Part shown: piece after piece, positions 46,915 through 58,053 of the stretch
Numbering within the stretch: the first letter of the stretch is position 1
How the letters are laid out: each line of letters begins with the position of its first letter
Source: Monilinia fructicola
Lineage: Eukaryota; Ascomycota; Leotiomycetes; Helotiales; Sclerotiniaceae
Assembly (NCBI GenBank): GCA_008692225.1
Contig: VICG01000004.1
Coordinates: forward strand, 2,046,501 to 2,110,500
Direction of reading: 5' to 3'
Length of the DNA: 64,000 bases
Notes under the pieces: generated by a model
Seen by the model: the letters and a program-made list of their open reading frames with translations, nothing else
Told to the model about the DNA's origin: nothing
Databases searched by the model: none
Position numbers and translations under genes: made by a program

Positions 46915-49854
46915 ATGGCGGCCTATGAAAACACGGTGAGGCCTCGGAAAACAATAACTACCTATGGAAAGCCATCACGAAAGCATCTTGCAGGTCATAC
47001 CTATGGAAATCTGGTTCATCGTGCAACATCTTCCGATTTAACAAAGGCAGACATAGCTGCAAACAATGAATCTACCTCATCGAACAACGAGAGGGCTCGC
47101 AAGATTTATAAACCTTCGCCCCGTCAACCTTCTGTCTCCAAAACACAACCTGCCGTCGATTTGTATGATGTGCCACTCAGCGATGATGAGGACCCTCCTC
47201 TAATGCGGAAGAACGTTACCAAGTCTGCGCAGAAAGTCAAGGCTAAGTCTACGATGTATGATGTACCACTGGGCGATGATAATCCTCAGCCTACAATGCG
47301 GAAGAATGTTACCAAGTTGCTACAGAAAGTTACGCCAAAGCCCACCATATATGATGTGCCACTCAGCGAGGATGATGAACCCCCACCAGTGAAGAAGAAC
47401 CTCTCCAAGGGACCACCAAATCTTACTCAACAGCCGGCAGCCGTTCGCAAGGCAAAGTATTCGAGTTCAATAGGTCCCGCGAACACCAAACTGGCTGAGA
47501 TGCCTGACCGTAAGAAGAGAAAGTTGTCACCAGTTGAACAGCCGCGACCGGGGCCTGCCAAACTTCCAGTAGCTCTTAAGGCGCCACCAAACTCGAGAGA
47601 TAGGAAAGCACAGCCAGCGTCAAATTTATTGCTAAAGCGACAGGTCGTTCATACCAAACCTGTTCCAGAGTCAGCCCCGAAACCCCGGGCAGCACCTCGA
47701 GGCCCTCAATGGCAGAAAAATAAAACACCAGAGCCACAACTACCAAGGTCCAATGCCTCCACCGACAGCGAGATGGGACAGCGGCTAGCTTCACACCCTG
47801 CACGTCGTATCTCTCCAAAGGCTGCAAAGCTATGGGATGCCCTTCTTGATGACAACCATGAAACAGAAGGAACTGCAAATACGAGCGCGGACGAGCTCTC
47901 TCTTGTCGTAAGTAAGCCGAAGAAGGCATATCCAATGGCCAGAAAATTATCGAAAATTGTGGAATTTACAAAACCTTTGAGCGTAACCCCTCGCAAGCGA
48001 CTTATTGACTCGCTAGTCGAGCAAATGCCGCACCAAGACTCAGATGAAGAAAGTGATGAAGATTCCGAGGATGAACATAATAGCTCTCAGGTTGAGGATC
48101 ATTTCCAACATTTGAAGCACTCGAGAGCCCATAGTCTAACTCCAGAAATACCCACTTTCACTCCATCACAAGTTAGCCAAGGATCCCAGATTGCAGGGCC
48201 AAAGTTTACGTATAGTCGGCAGCGTTCCATGCTTGTCGAGGAAGACATGATGGAGCAATTGGCATTTGACATGCCATTGGAGGTTCCGCAAGGATCACAA
48301 CGTCGCCTAGACTCTATACCCACGTTGAAGCCTTTGTCGAGCTTTCGCGAAGAGGAAGAGGAAGACGATGAAGCTGCAAACACTACTATTCGCACAATTC
48401 ATGAACTCAGACAAGCAGGTGCAAACAGCCGTTTTGCAGATGAAGTAGAAGATCTACTCGATCGCATTGGAAAACCCACCGCAAAACCGACATCCATGCG
48501 ACGCTCCGGTCTTTTAGACCTAGGCATCAAAATGAAGGACAAGGCATTTGTCCGCCAGTTTCGTGCCTATGGTGTTGAGCAAAGACTTTTTGCCAATGTT
48601 GGCCAAGAGATTGATACTGTATCAGGGTTCTTGATAACTTCCCTCATTGCCCCGATCTTGGCAGAGGGAACCGTACCTCTTGTAGTATCGCAGCTTCATC
48701 AACACGGCATTGCAAAGTTGCTCGACCGTCTCATATCTGTTGAGAAAAGCATTGTTTCTGTGGCAAAAGAGCGCAAAACGAACATGTCAAAAGTGGCACA
48801 GAACTCCTTATCCGCATACCATGATTCATTGCTGAAAATCCCGGCATGGAAAGATCTCAGTCCACGTGAACTTTCACCTCGAACCTTGGCCTTAAAATGT
48901 CTTGAGCTCATGGTCCGACAAACTAGAGAAGCAGGAGATGCGAGTGACATAATTTCTGAAGAGCTGAACACCAGTCTATTCGGCATTCTGAAATCATCAG
49001 ACAGCGGTGCTTTATGGGATCTCCCCAGCGAAACTGAAGCCATCAACTTCTATTTGACACTATCGGCTCTTGAATCCCACTCCCTTGTGTCAAGGACTGC
49101 TCAAGACGAAACAGCTTGGATTCGTGAATTTTTGCCCGTCATAGGCAAAACTCTCAATGCTGCTTTGAACCGTCCACTTGATAGCTTCGGAGAGCAACAG
49201 ATTTTGGCATTGAAATTGACAGTGAACGTCACCAATCACAATCCGAAAGCCTGTGATGCAATTGCGAGCTCGGATCTCATGTTCACCATTCTTCGCGTTA
49301 TTGTTGCTAAATTCAACAGCATGTCAAACTTGTGGGCGGAAGAAGAAATTGTCGTGGCTGTGGATAATTTGATCCTTCTCATTGGAGCAATGATAAACTT
49401 CGCCTTGTGGAGTACAAAGGCACTCAAAAATATTGATAACTTTGCTGGGACGGTCAAAGACCCGCTGGATGAATTGATCCGACTATTTGTCGATAGCCGG
49501 GAGAAGACATTTGAGGCATGTGTTTACCTGCAGTTTTTGTTTTCCCTGTATACTAACATTCGATAGGTCGACTCCCAACATGAATCACACAAAAATGTTC
49601 CGTTTGGATATCTATCCGTACTTCTGGGACATTTCTGCTTATTGCCGACCATTGAGAAGCGCATTCGGATGGGTCAGACAACGAAAACACTTCGTCCGCT
49701 TATCACATCTATTAATGAGTTCATCGTCTATCACAAAGCGGCTGATGACGAGATCGCCCCAAATGAGGATGGGCACAGTCCTCACGTTACCGTGACAAAG
49801 CAACTTGAAGATCTTGTCAAGAAGTTACTCGCGATAAAAGGAACCGATTCATGA
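46915..49854 (+). CDS. Cohesin-release factor WAPL (Wapl/Rad61)
   Basis: Promotes release of cohesin from chromatin together with Pds5. Exon 1 46915-49515, exon 2 49567-49854; about 960 residues. The N-terminal half is disordered, rich in Lys, Pro and Ser, and carries three 31-residue repeats starting YDVPL. The WAPL helical domain starts near 48370 (TTIRTIHELRQAGANSRFADEVEDLL) and includes LGIKMKDKAFVRQFRAYG, LLKIPAWKDLSPRELSPRTL, NHNPKACDAIASSDL and, in exon 2, FGYLSVLLGHFCLLPTIEKR. Start chosen at MAAYENTVRPRK; 74 upstream in-frame codons look like 5' UTR. The intron 49516-49566 begins GCATGT and ends ATAG, a GC-AG intron; a GT donor four bases on breaks the frame. Confidence 0.92.
47164..47409 (+). 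repeat. 93-bp tandem repeat inside WAPL (31-residue units)
   Basis: Units start with Tyr-Asp-Val-Pro-Leu at 47164, 47257 and 47350, an exact 93-bp period; the third is partial. Shared pattern: YDVPLSDD, then acidic/Pro residues, MRKNVTK, QKV, Lys-rich linker. Confidence 0.9.
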
Positions 49855-51188
49855 AAAGTAGAGAAAGGTTGTCGGAGAAGGCGTTTGGGATGGATGTCAT
49901 GGGTTCATCGAATGCAATGGATATGATACAGATGTTTTGATACTTGATGATTTTCGAGGCGTTAAGGTCAGAGAGAGAAGATCTTGCAATATACCCTAGG
50001 CACGGTTGTTTCGGGGGATGGAGTGGTGTCTTTTTTGGGAACTATAGTCTGGAGGACTCCTTTACGAAAATATCCTTAGGGTGAAGCTACTTTTGCATTG
50101 AGTAATTGATGGGCCATCCAAACAGCGTATTTAAGAAATTACTATTACCATACTTTATCCTATTAACGAAGACATTTTACCATACAACAAATAGTCTGCG
50201 CATCTGATTTTGCTTGTTGTCGTGGCAGATCCAGAACGAGTAATCTTTTGGGTTTGCTTACTTTTACTATGCGATTGACAATTGACAATTGACGTGTGAG
50301 GAGGTTGAACTCCGGGCGATGTGCTTTGATGTTTGATTCCTGCTTGGATTGAGATGACAACACTCAATCTCACGTCTATATATATCCATTGTATGTATAG
50401 ATGTTTCCAAATTTGATGAAGATGAATAAGAGGAATGCAGATTTATATAAATATAAATACTACCCACATACTCGGTAGGTAGCGACGTACCTGTTATTAA
50501 TCGACGTCCAGCTATACCAGCCCATACCTCCCACTACCTCCCACTACCTCCCAATACCTCCCAATACCTCCCAATACCTCCCAATACCTACCTAGTACCT
50601 AGTACCTAGTACCTACCTAGTACCGACTAGACACCTCCAGCTCCTCCTAAAATCCTGATCTGCCCAGGTGATCCCAAGTTGAGTTGAATTTTCATCTTAG
50701 AGATATTGGAGGTCATCTTCTGAGCCGAGCTTAACTTAATTGGGGTCCACTCAGCCTAAATATTAGCGTTGTGAGAACTTCACATCACTAGGTACCTACA
50801 AGTACCCAGTACCCAGTACTTGTACTTGTTATTACTGAAAGAACTAATAAACTCAACGACCCTCCCTCCTCTGTCTACCCTCCCTCCTCTCTCCTCCCTC
50901 CTCTCTCCTCTCTCCGCTCTCCTCCCTCCCCTACCTTGTTCCGGTCTTGTACTAAATAAAATAAACGAACCTGTTCACCTCCAAACCTCTCGACTTCTTA
51001 ACTTCAGCCTTGTCCCTCCCACGGAAAGGGAACAAGAACCGACGAAACATACAAACATACAAACATTCAAACACACAAACGTACAAAACATCAAAAGCTC
51101 TGCCACACCTTGCTCTCCTCGTACTCACTCAATTACAAACAAAAGATAGCATAATTCTTTGATTTAAATTATTATAATAATTTTAAAT
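49855..51188. other. Intergenic region with simple repeats
   Basis: 1.33 kb. ACCTCCCA(A/C)T units repeat about eight times at 50518-50590, followed by CCTAGTA repeats to 50625. A CTCCCTCC pyrimidine tract spans 50858-50932. The Rheb promoter and a long leader lie at the 3' end. No gene seen. Confidence 0.55.
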
Positions 51189-51959
51189 ATGCCTGCACCA
51201 CCTAAGCAACGGAAGATTGCCATTGTAGGCAGTCGATCTGTCGGTATGTCATGTTAATACCTGTGACATATCATACCATACATTAAAGTAACCTCTTCCT
51301 GCGATAGGCAAATCTTCACTTACTGTACAATTCGTCGACGGCCACTTTGTGGAAAGTTACTATCCCACGATCGAGAATACCTTCAGCAAGGTTATCAAGT
51401 ACAAAGGGCAAGAATTTGCCACTGAGATCGTTGACACGGCTGGTCAGGTAAGATATTCCCGTGTGTCCAAAATCACATGTCATCGCACTGTTGAGAATTA
51501 GCTAACGGAACTCGGCATGCAGGATGAATACAGCATCTTGAACTCCAAGCACTTCATTGGTATCCATGGTTATGTGCTGGTCTATTCCGTTGCTTCAATG
51601 CAATCCTTCGAAATGGTGGAAGTCATCAAGGATAAAATCTTGAATCACTTGGTATGATGAGAATTTCAATTCTTTTCCTGTGCAGCCTTGAGGAGCTCGG
51701 CCACTGACAATCCTTACAGGGTACTGAATGGGTCCCAATCACGATTGTTGGCAACAAGAGTGATCTTCGACCAGAACAACGTCAAGTCACCCCTGAGCAA
51801 GGCAAGGCGTTGGCTGAGAAATTCAAGTGCGCTTTCACCGAAGCAAGTGCACGTTATAACGAGAATGTCACCAAGGGATTTGAACTCATGATTGAGCAAA
51901 TCGAGAAGGGTGAAAATCCCAATGAGCCTTCGGGAGATTCCAAATGTATCCTCATGTGA
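51189..51959 (+). CDS. RHB1: Rheb-family small GTPase
   Basis: Ras-like GTPase upstream of TORC1 and of amino-acid uptake control. Exons 51189-51243, 51308-51447, 51523-51651, 51720-51959; 187 residues. G1 GSRSVGKSSL (Arg and Ser at positions that in Ras are Gly, as in all Rheb), effector loop PTIENTF, G3 DTAGQDEYS, G4 GNKSDL, G5 TEASA, and a C-terminal farnesylation box CILM. All introns are GT-AG and in frame; the first three cut within or near the GTP-binding motifs. Confidence 0.96.
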
Positions 51960-52492
51960 GGGGAAGGCAGAGCTGGGGTATACGTTGGATTATGACGTCT
52001 CATGTGTGAATGTAGTTAATTTAGTACGGGAGTTTGGGAGTTGGGAGAGGTATCTTTCTAGATCTTTAGGCACAGAAGCAGATATCGTGCTCTGTCCTCA
52101 GTTAACGGTGATGTTACGAAGGGTAGTTTACGGTCAATGGTATACGTTCAATGGGTATTCACTGCCTGCTCTCATTCTGGACGTGTCGGTCTTTTGCTTG
52201 AAAAGATCCGTATGTTAGCTTGATGATTTGATCCTCCTCATCGAGTCAGCATGTACTTGAAGTGCCTGATAACGGGGTCCGGCAAAGGGAGCAGTAAGAA
52301 AAGGGGTTAATATCAAATTTCATATCACGTGAGTTGTCCAATCAGTCCAGAATGTTATCTTAGCGGAGCCTTGCAATCGCGACCCCACCAATCGTAGCTT
52401 GAACAATTTCCTAGTGACTCAAAAAGTTGACGTGCAAATACACAGAAGCTCTTGTCACATAAATATTTGAGTTTGCCAGCACGATTCTCAAG
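51960..52492. other. Intergenic region
   Basis: 533 bp between two plus-strand genes. Contains a near-continuous frame 51892-52218 that is only the Rheb 3' end and UTR in another frame. No gene seen. Confidence 0.5.
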
Positions 52493-54203
52493 ATGCTCGA
52501 CGTTAACGATTTCATTACTGAGAGGGGTGGAAACCCACAAAAGATCAAGGAGTCTCAGCGCCGCAGATATGCTCCTGAAGAGGCGGTTGATGAAGTGATT
52601 GCTCTGTACGAGGATCACCGCAAGAGTAAGGCAATAAACAAGAGCCCATGTGCCCAAATACTTATGAACAATTGTAGCCCAGTACGCAGCCACACAGGTC
52701 AACAGCAAGATCAACGAAACTCAAAAAAGCTATCGGCGCAAAAAAGAAGGCCAAGGAGGATGCTAGCGAGTTATTGCAGCAGAAGATCGATTTGGAGAAG
52801 GAGAAGAAGACGTGGCTCGACGCAGCCGCAGAGAAGGAAATCATTCTCAAGAAGAAGATTGGCACGATTGGTAACATTGTTCACGAATCTGTGCCGGTCA
52901 ACAACGATGAGGTATTTCCCTAGAGGCAGCGTGCGAGTTTCTTCGGGTCCGGTGTGGCTAATAGAGACGTAGGATCACAACGAGTTGCTACGTACATGGG
53001 CACCCGAGGGCGCTACTGTAGAAAAGAAGGACGTCCTTTCGCATCATGAAGTTCTGACGAGATTGGATGGTTATGATCCAGAGCGTGGAGTCAAGGTCGT
53101 TGGACACAGAGGTTATTTCTTGAAGAAATGGGGTGTCTTCTTGAACCAGGCTTTGATCAATTACGGCTTGGAATTTTTGGACAGCAAGGGATATACACCA
53201 TTACAGACTCCGCAATTCATGCTGAAGGAATACATGGCAAAGACCGCACAGTTGGAGCAATTCGACGAAGAACTTTACAAGGTTGTGGATGGCGATGCTC
53301 AAAACGACAAATATCTTATTGCTACTTCCGAGCAGCCAATTTCCGCTTTCCATGCCGATGAGTGGTTGACAGCTAAGGACGTACCTATTAGGTATGTCAA
53401 GAAATTTTTGGGGCGAGGATCTCGAGCTGACTTGTGTAAAAAAGATATGCTGGTTTCTCTTCATGTTATAGACGAGAAGCTGGTTCTCACGGTAGAGACG
53501 CATGGGGAATCTTCCGAGTCCATCAATTTGAAAAGGTATGTATTTTCTTTTATCATGAGTCTGAAGCACCTCTAACTGTCATAGATCGAGCAATTTGTCC
53601 TCACCGACCCAGAAAAGTCATGGGAAGAATTTGACCGTATGATCAGCTTCTCAGAAGAGTTCTACCAATCCCTGGGCGTTCCCTACAGAGTCGTCGCAAT
53701 CGTCTCAGGTGCCCTCAACAACGCAGCTGCCAAGAAGTATGATCTTGAGGCTTGGTTCCCCTTCCAAGGAGAATACAAGGAGCTTGTCTCTTGCTCAAAT
53801 TGCACAGACTACCAATCCAGAGCTCTTGAGATTAGGTATGGTACCAAGCTGCAAACTGAGATCCGTAAGAAATACGTCCACGCACTTAACTCCACTTTAT
53901 GTGCAACTGAGCGTGCGTTGTGCTGTCTTTTGGAGAACTTCCAAACTGAGGAAGTAAGTTGGACGCGTTCTTTGACTCGTCGTTTCGCTTGCTAATTGTT
54001 GTTAGGGTTTCAACGTCCCAGCACCTCTCCGCAAATATCTTCCCGGTGCCCCTGAGTTTATTCCTTTCTCCAAGGAATTGCCCAAGGATACCACATCCCA
54101 AAAAGCAAAGGGTAAAGCTGACAAAGCACCGAAGCCAAAGGTTGCGCCTGTTGGTGCTACACCTACCGAGGCGGCGGAGAAGTTGAACGACTTGAAGGTT
54201 TGA
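52493..54203 (+). CDS. SES1: Cytosolic seryl-tRNA synthetase, frameshifted
   Basis: Class II aminoacyl-tRNA synthetase charging tRNA-Ser. Exon 1 gives [20 protein letters not shown] and the start of the tRNA-binding coiled coil, which continues after the first intron (acceptor at about 52677) as [17 protein letters not shown]. Then [39 protein letters not shown], motif 1 [21 protein letters not shown], motif 2 region FRREAGS-type ([10 protein letters not shown]), [31 protein letters not shown] and motif 3 region [21 protein letters not shown]-terminal Lys-rich tail. The A run at 52723-52728 has six A where five keep [13 protein letters not shown] in frame. Introns near 52632-52676, 52915-52971, about 53392-53444, 53535-53584, 53955-54005. 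Distinct from the mitochondrial enzyme by its eukaryotic C-tail. Confidence 0.94.
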
Positions 54204-55117
54204 ATGGTTTTGTGCTGTAGGGAAGTGAGAATGGGGTCTAGGCATGCCAGCGCCAACGATGAATCAAGAGTCTATTAGCTATCTCTGATAAACATAAAAG
54301 TTATACAACCTGATAGCATTAGACGGAAGATGCATGCATAACATGCATCTGAATCAGATGATAGACATCAATATAGAACCGGAAATCCTTCATAATTCTG
54401 AGACGTAAATTTACCGTGCGATGTTGCGAGGATCATCAGATCCCTCTTGATCAGATTATGCAAATAACCAAACAACGAAATATCGAAGCTTGAAGAAATC
54501 GATTCGCCCGCCTCAATGGAATGCGACGCCGATCGTCACCTTATTGCCCGCTTCACTCGCGCATCACCCTTGGGAATCTATCCATCCCCATCAACCAACC
54601 ACGAGCATAGATGTATCCTAACAACGCCCCTCCCTCCCTCCAACCAACACTCTCGGCGTGTTGCCGGGGGTGCGACGGGATGAGGATGGGGCCGGGGGAC
54701 AGGGGACAGGGGAACGATTGAAATGGTCGGGGATATCTTTTGGGGGGGGAAAGCGAGGGGCTTTCGGGTGAGTTGGGGGGAGGGAGGCGGAGTGTCGTTG
54801 AATGTTGATGTGGGTGTGGGTGTTGATGATGGATGAGGGGGGCTGGCGCGAGCGCGGAGCTTGAGGGCAAGGTTGTTGGAGGTTGGAGAGGGGGAGTTTG
54901 TGGGGTGGGGGTGAGGGGGTGAGAGATAGAGGAAGAGGAATAAGAAGAGAATATTAAGTGCGGTGATTGGTAGGACATCCCATATGCATGGGACTCTTGA
55001 CTCTTGACATGATATACTGTATATAGACAGAGGTAAACCCAAGCGAGCTTTATTTCGCGCCGCGGAGATGTCGCTCGTTCCCGCGCGCAGCACAACACTT
55101 TTTACATTTCCGCCCGT
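54204..55117. other. Intergenic region, tail-to-tail
   Basis: 0.9 kb between the convergent SerRS and TrpRS genes. The plus strand is very G-rich from 54660 to 54950 (many GGGG and GTGTGG runs), giving false Pro/Ser-rich frames on the minus strand. No gene seen. Confidence 0.5.
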
Positions 55118-56641
55118 CTAGAGCCCAATAGCCTCCCGGACCTTGACCATAGTCTCCTCCGCATTTTCCCTCGCCCTAATCCCCCCCTTTCTCGCCACCT
55201 CCTCCACGTAGCCCGCATCCCCCAGAACCCTCTCGTAGCCCTTTCTAATGCCCTCCAGGCCCGCGTTCACCGCGTCGGCCGTCTCCCTCTTCAGATCCTT
55301 CAGGGTTACATTCCGGGCCCTGCACTCCTCGCCGAGCTGCTCGGCGGATCTCTTGGGGAGTTGGGTGTCGAACGATGACCACAGCGTGAGGAGGTTGGTC
55401 ACGCCGGGTCGCTCGGAGGGCGCGTAGGAAACGTTGTTTTGGGAGTCGGTGAGGGCCGAGGAGATCTTTCTGGTGACGGTTTCTGGGGCGTCGGTGAGGA
55501 GGATGCGGGAGAGGGGGGAGGGCTGGGATTTGGACATTTTTTGCGTGGGGGTTTGGAGGGACATGATGCGTTTTTGTGGGGGCTGGGGTGTGTTAGTTCA
55601 TGAGGGGGGAGGGTGGCATGGGAGGGGGGAGGAAAGGAGGAGTAATATGGAGGGAAGACTCACAGAGAATAGTTTGGGGTGCAACGAGATGGGGTCCATA
55701 TGCGTGGTTGAAGTTCGTGACGCATTCGCGAGCGAATTCAAGATGCTGGGTTTGGTCTTCGCCCACTGGGACGTGGGTTGCTCTTTTTTGTATGGTCAGC
55801 TGTTATTCCTCTTTTCGAATGACCTGAACCGGAAGAAGCGAGGGGGTAGCGCTGCGCATACCTATGGACCAAGATATCAGCTGCTTGCAGAACAGGATAA
55901 GAGAACAGCCCCAGTTTGAGCTTAGATTTGTTGCCACCATCTAATGGTGAAGCATCATCCTCAAGAGATAGTTTACTCTGCATTGTGTCAGTGAGGCGGC
56001 CAGGTAAAGTAGATCGAGCGACAAACCTTCCATTGTGTCATACGAGATAAATATCCCATCGAAGCCGTGCAGCTCAATATCCACATCAACTCCGAATGCG
56101 CAGCAACCTTCACGCACACAAGGATCAGCTCTACTCAACATCAATCTTCTACAATCCTCACCGATACCCCTTCAGCCCTCGACCGCTCCATCTCCACCTT
56201 CACACCCGACCCCCTCAAAAATCAAGAGGAAAAGTACCCAAAAAAGGAACCTACCGAACTCTGATAAAACACCGTACTCCTCTCCGGATCCAGCCCCACG
56301 GCCAGCAGCGTCGCCAGACTCTCCCTCTTCCACCTCCTCAACTCCTCCTTCCCCTGCGGCACCGTAATCGCATGCAAATCCACAATCGAATAAAACAACT
56401 TTGTGCGCGGCCCCGCCGTGTCCTGTAGCCGGACCCAGTTCTGTAGCGCGCCGAGATAGTTTCCTAGGTGCGGGATTCCCGTTGGTTGGATGCCGGAAAA
56501 GATTATTTGGGGTGCTGGGGTGCTGGGGGAGGCGGTGCTTGCGTGGCGTCGGGGCATGCAGTTGGGGGTTGGAGAGGCCGCTTGCAGAATTCGTGACTTC
56601 ACGTTCTGGAGGGCGTGCCGGGGTTGGTGGGGTTTGAGCAT
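55118..56641 (-). CDS. MSW1: Mitochondrial tryptophanyl-tRNA synthetase
   Basis: Class I synthetase charging mitochondrial tRNA-Trp. The start at 56641 (MLKPHQPRH) opens a basic presequence. Then the HIGH-type site [99 protein letters not shown], and the KMSKS loop [25 protein letters not shown], and the end VKVREAIGL. Five exons with GT-AG introns. The junction near 55583-55660 needs one G fewer in the run 55578-55582 to join TILS to PQKRIMSL; a probable indel or other splice site. The gene is GC-rich compared with neighbours. Confidence 0.9.
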
Positions 56642-57016
56642 GGTGGACTTTGGAGGGGTGGGCTCGCGATGAGAAAAGGAGGGATGGCGGCACGCGAGAT
56701 GCAGGTGAGATGCTGGCGTGAAAATTGAATTAAATATTTAGACACGTGACTGTTTGCAATTTCAACATCCAGATCTTGGGCTAGAGTGCATTTCATGTCG
56801 AGATTGAATTTGGCGTCTGAAATGAGATTGGTTTCATGAGAAGCTATTGGAGCTAGTATCTTGATTCGTTTACTTCTACATATACATACAATACATCAAG
56901 ACCTGGCCCGAACTCTACAGTTCACCTGTGTGACCATGTATATCCCGTCTTGATGAACATTTTCCTTCATCAAGTCCCATTTTTGCAGCCCTTTTCGTTT
57001 GTCAAGCTAGCTGACT
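56642..57016. promoter_or_regulatory. TrpRS promoter / uS10m 3' flank
   Basis: 375 bp between two minus-strand genes. No open frame of note. Confidence 0.4.
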
Positions 57017-58053
57017 TCATGGCTCGATCCTCACTCCAGGGGCACTGCCTCCTGCGGCGGCCTTAAAGCTCTCCCGGTTCAAAATCTCCATAACCTTATC
57101 CGCCATCTCAGTGCCCTGTCTCCTTCCAAATAACTCCCACTGTGGTTCCATAACCTCCTTCATCTCCTCCATACTGGCATCCATAGCCGCGCCCACACCT
57201 AAATCACATCATGTTAGCGACATCCAACCCCAGGGCAAGACGAACCCACCAATCTTATTATACTCCCAAACATTCGCCTTCATTCCTATCCCATAATATG
57301 CATGTTTCCTCAAGAATGCCAACCACAACCCGACCGTCTCCGGATGCCCATCCTTAATCTGAATCAATCTCCTCAGCGTCTTCCTCTCAAAATTCTCCTG
57401 ACTCTTCTTGTGAATGAAATGCGATCTGGGTACCGTCCACCTCTCTGTGATCCTCGGCAACGGTACGGGTCCATATGCAGGTAGCTTAAGGTAGTATGCG
57501 GCGCGAAGAGCGAAGTCGGAAAAGAATTCCAGGTTGCGGATGCTGTAAGATCGCAGCTGGAGATCGCAGGAGGGGACGCCGTATTGGGCTTCGCGGCGGA
57601 GGGGTCGCAGGTAAATGGCTTGCACGTTACGGGGGTAGCGGACATTGAAGATTTCCTCGGCGGACGGCTCTTCGGCGGGAGGTTCTGCGGCGGGCGGGGT
57701 TCTATTGCCGGGTTAGAAAGCGCTGGGTCTATTGAGGGCATAGAGATAAATACATCGAGGCTGCTTCTGCAGAAGCAGGGTTTGGTGCATCGCTGGAACA
57801 TCGTTAGTCTGTAGGCTTTGATAGCTTAATGAAACTTGCGTACGGTTTGTTCGAAGAATATCTAACAGATTGTGAAGTGAGGGGTGCGACGGCACATTGG
57901 GGTGTTCTGAAGGCATTCAGGAAGACTGGCTTTGCCTGCGAATATTGTCAATTGTCTATCTTCCGCGCGCAGTATGAGGCCTGGATGGCATACCGAAGTT
58001 CCCAGCCTACTAACTGTGCGCCACGGCATGCGCGTAAGAATCGGAGTAGCCAT
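57017..58053 (-). CDS. RSM10: Mitochondrial small-ribosomal protein uS10m (Rsm10)
   Basis: Ribosomal protein S10 family member of the mitochondrial small subunit. The core spans about 57700-57270: SAEEIFNVRYPRNVQAIYLRPLRR, CDLQLRSYSIRNLEFF, LKLPAYGPVPLPRITERW, VPRSHFIHKKSQENFERK, WLAFLRKHAYYGIGMKANVW; the last exon adds GVGAAMDASMEEMKEVME and ends GVRIEP (stop at 57017). The likely start is MATPILTRMPWRTVSRLG at 58053, a typical presequence. Between about 57845 and 57700 the frame is unclear: one intron with acceptor TACAG at 57808 and another with donor GTATTT near 57750 seem present, and the join to the presequence does not stay in frame in my reading. Function is firm, N-terminus not. Confidence 0.87.

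Noticed and set aside
54553..55098. Two long minus-strand Pro/Ser/His-rich frames
   Set aside because: They are products of the G-rich low-complexity tract on the plus strand.
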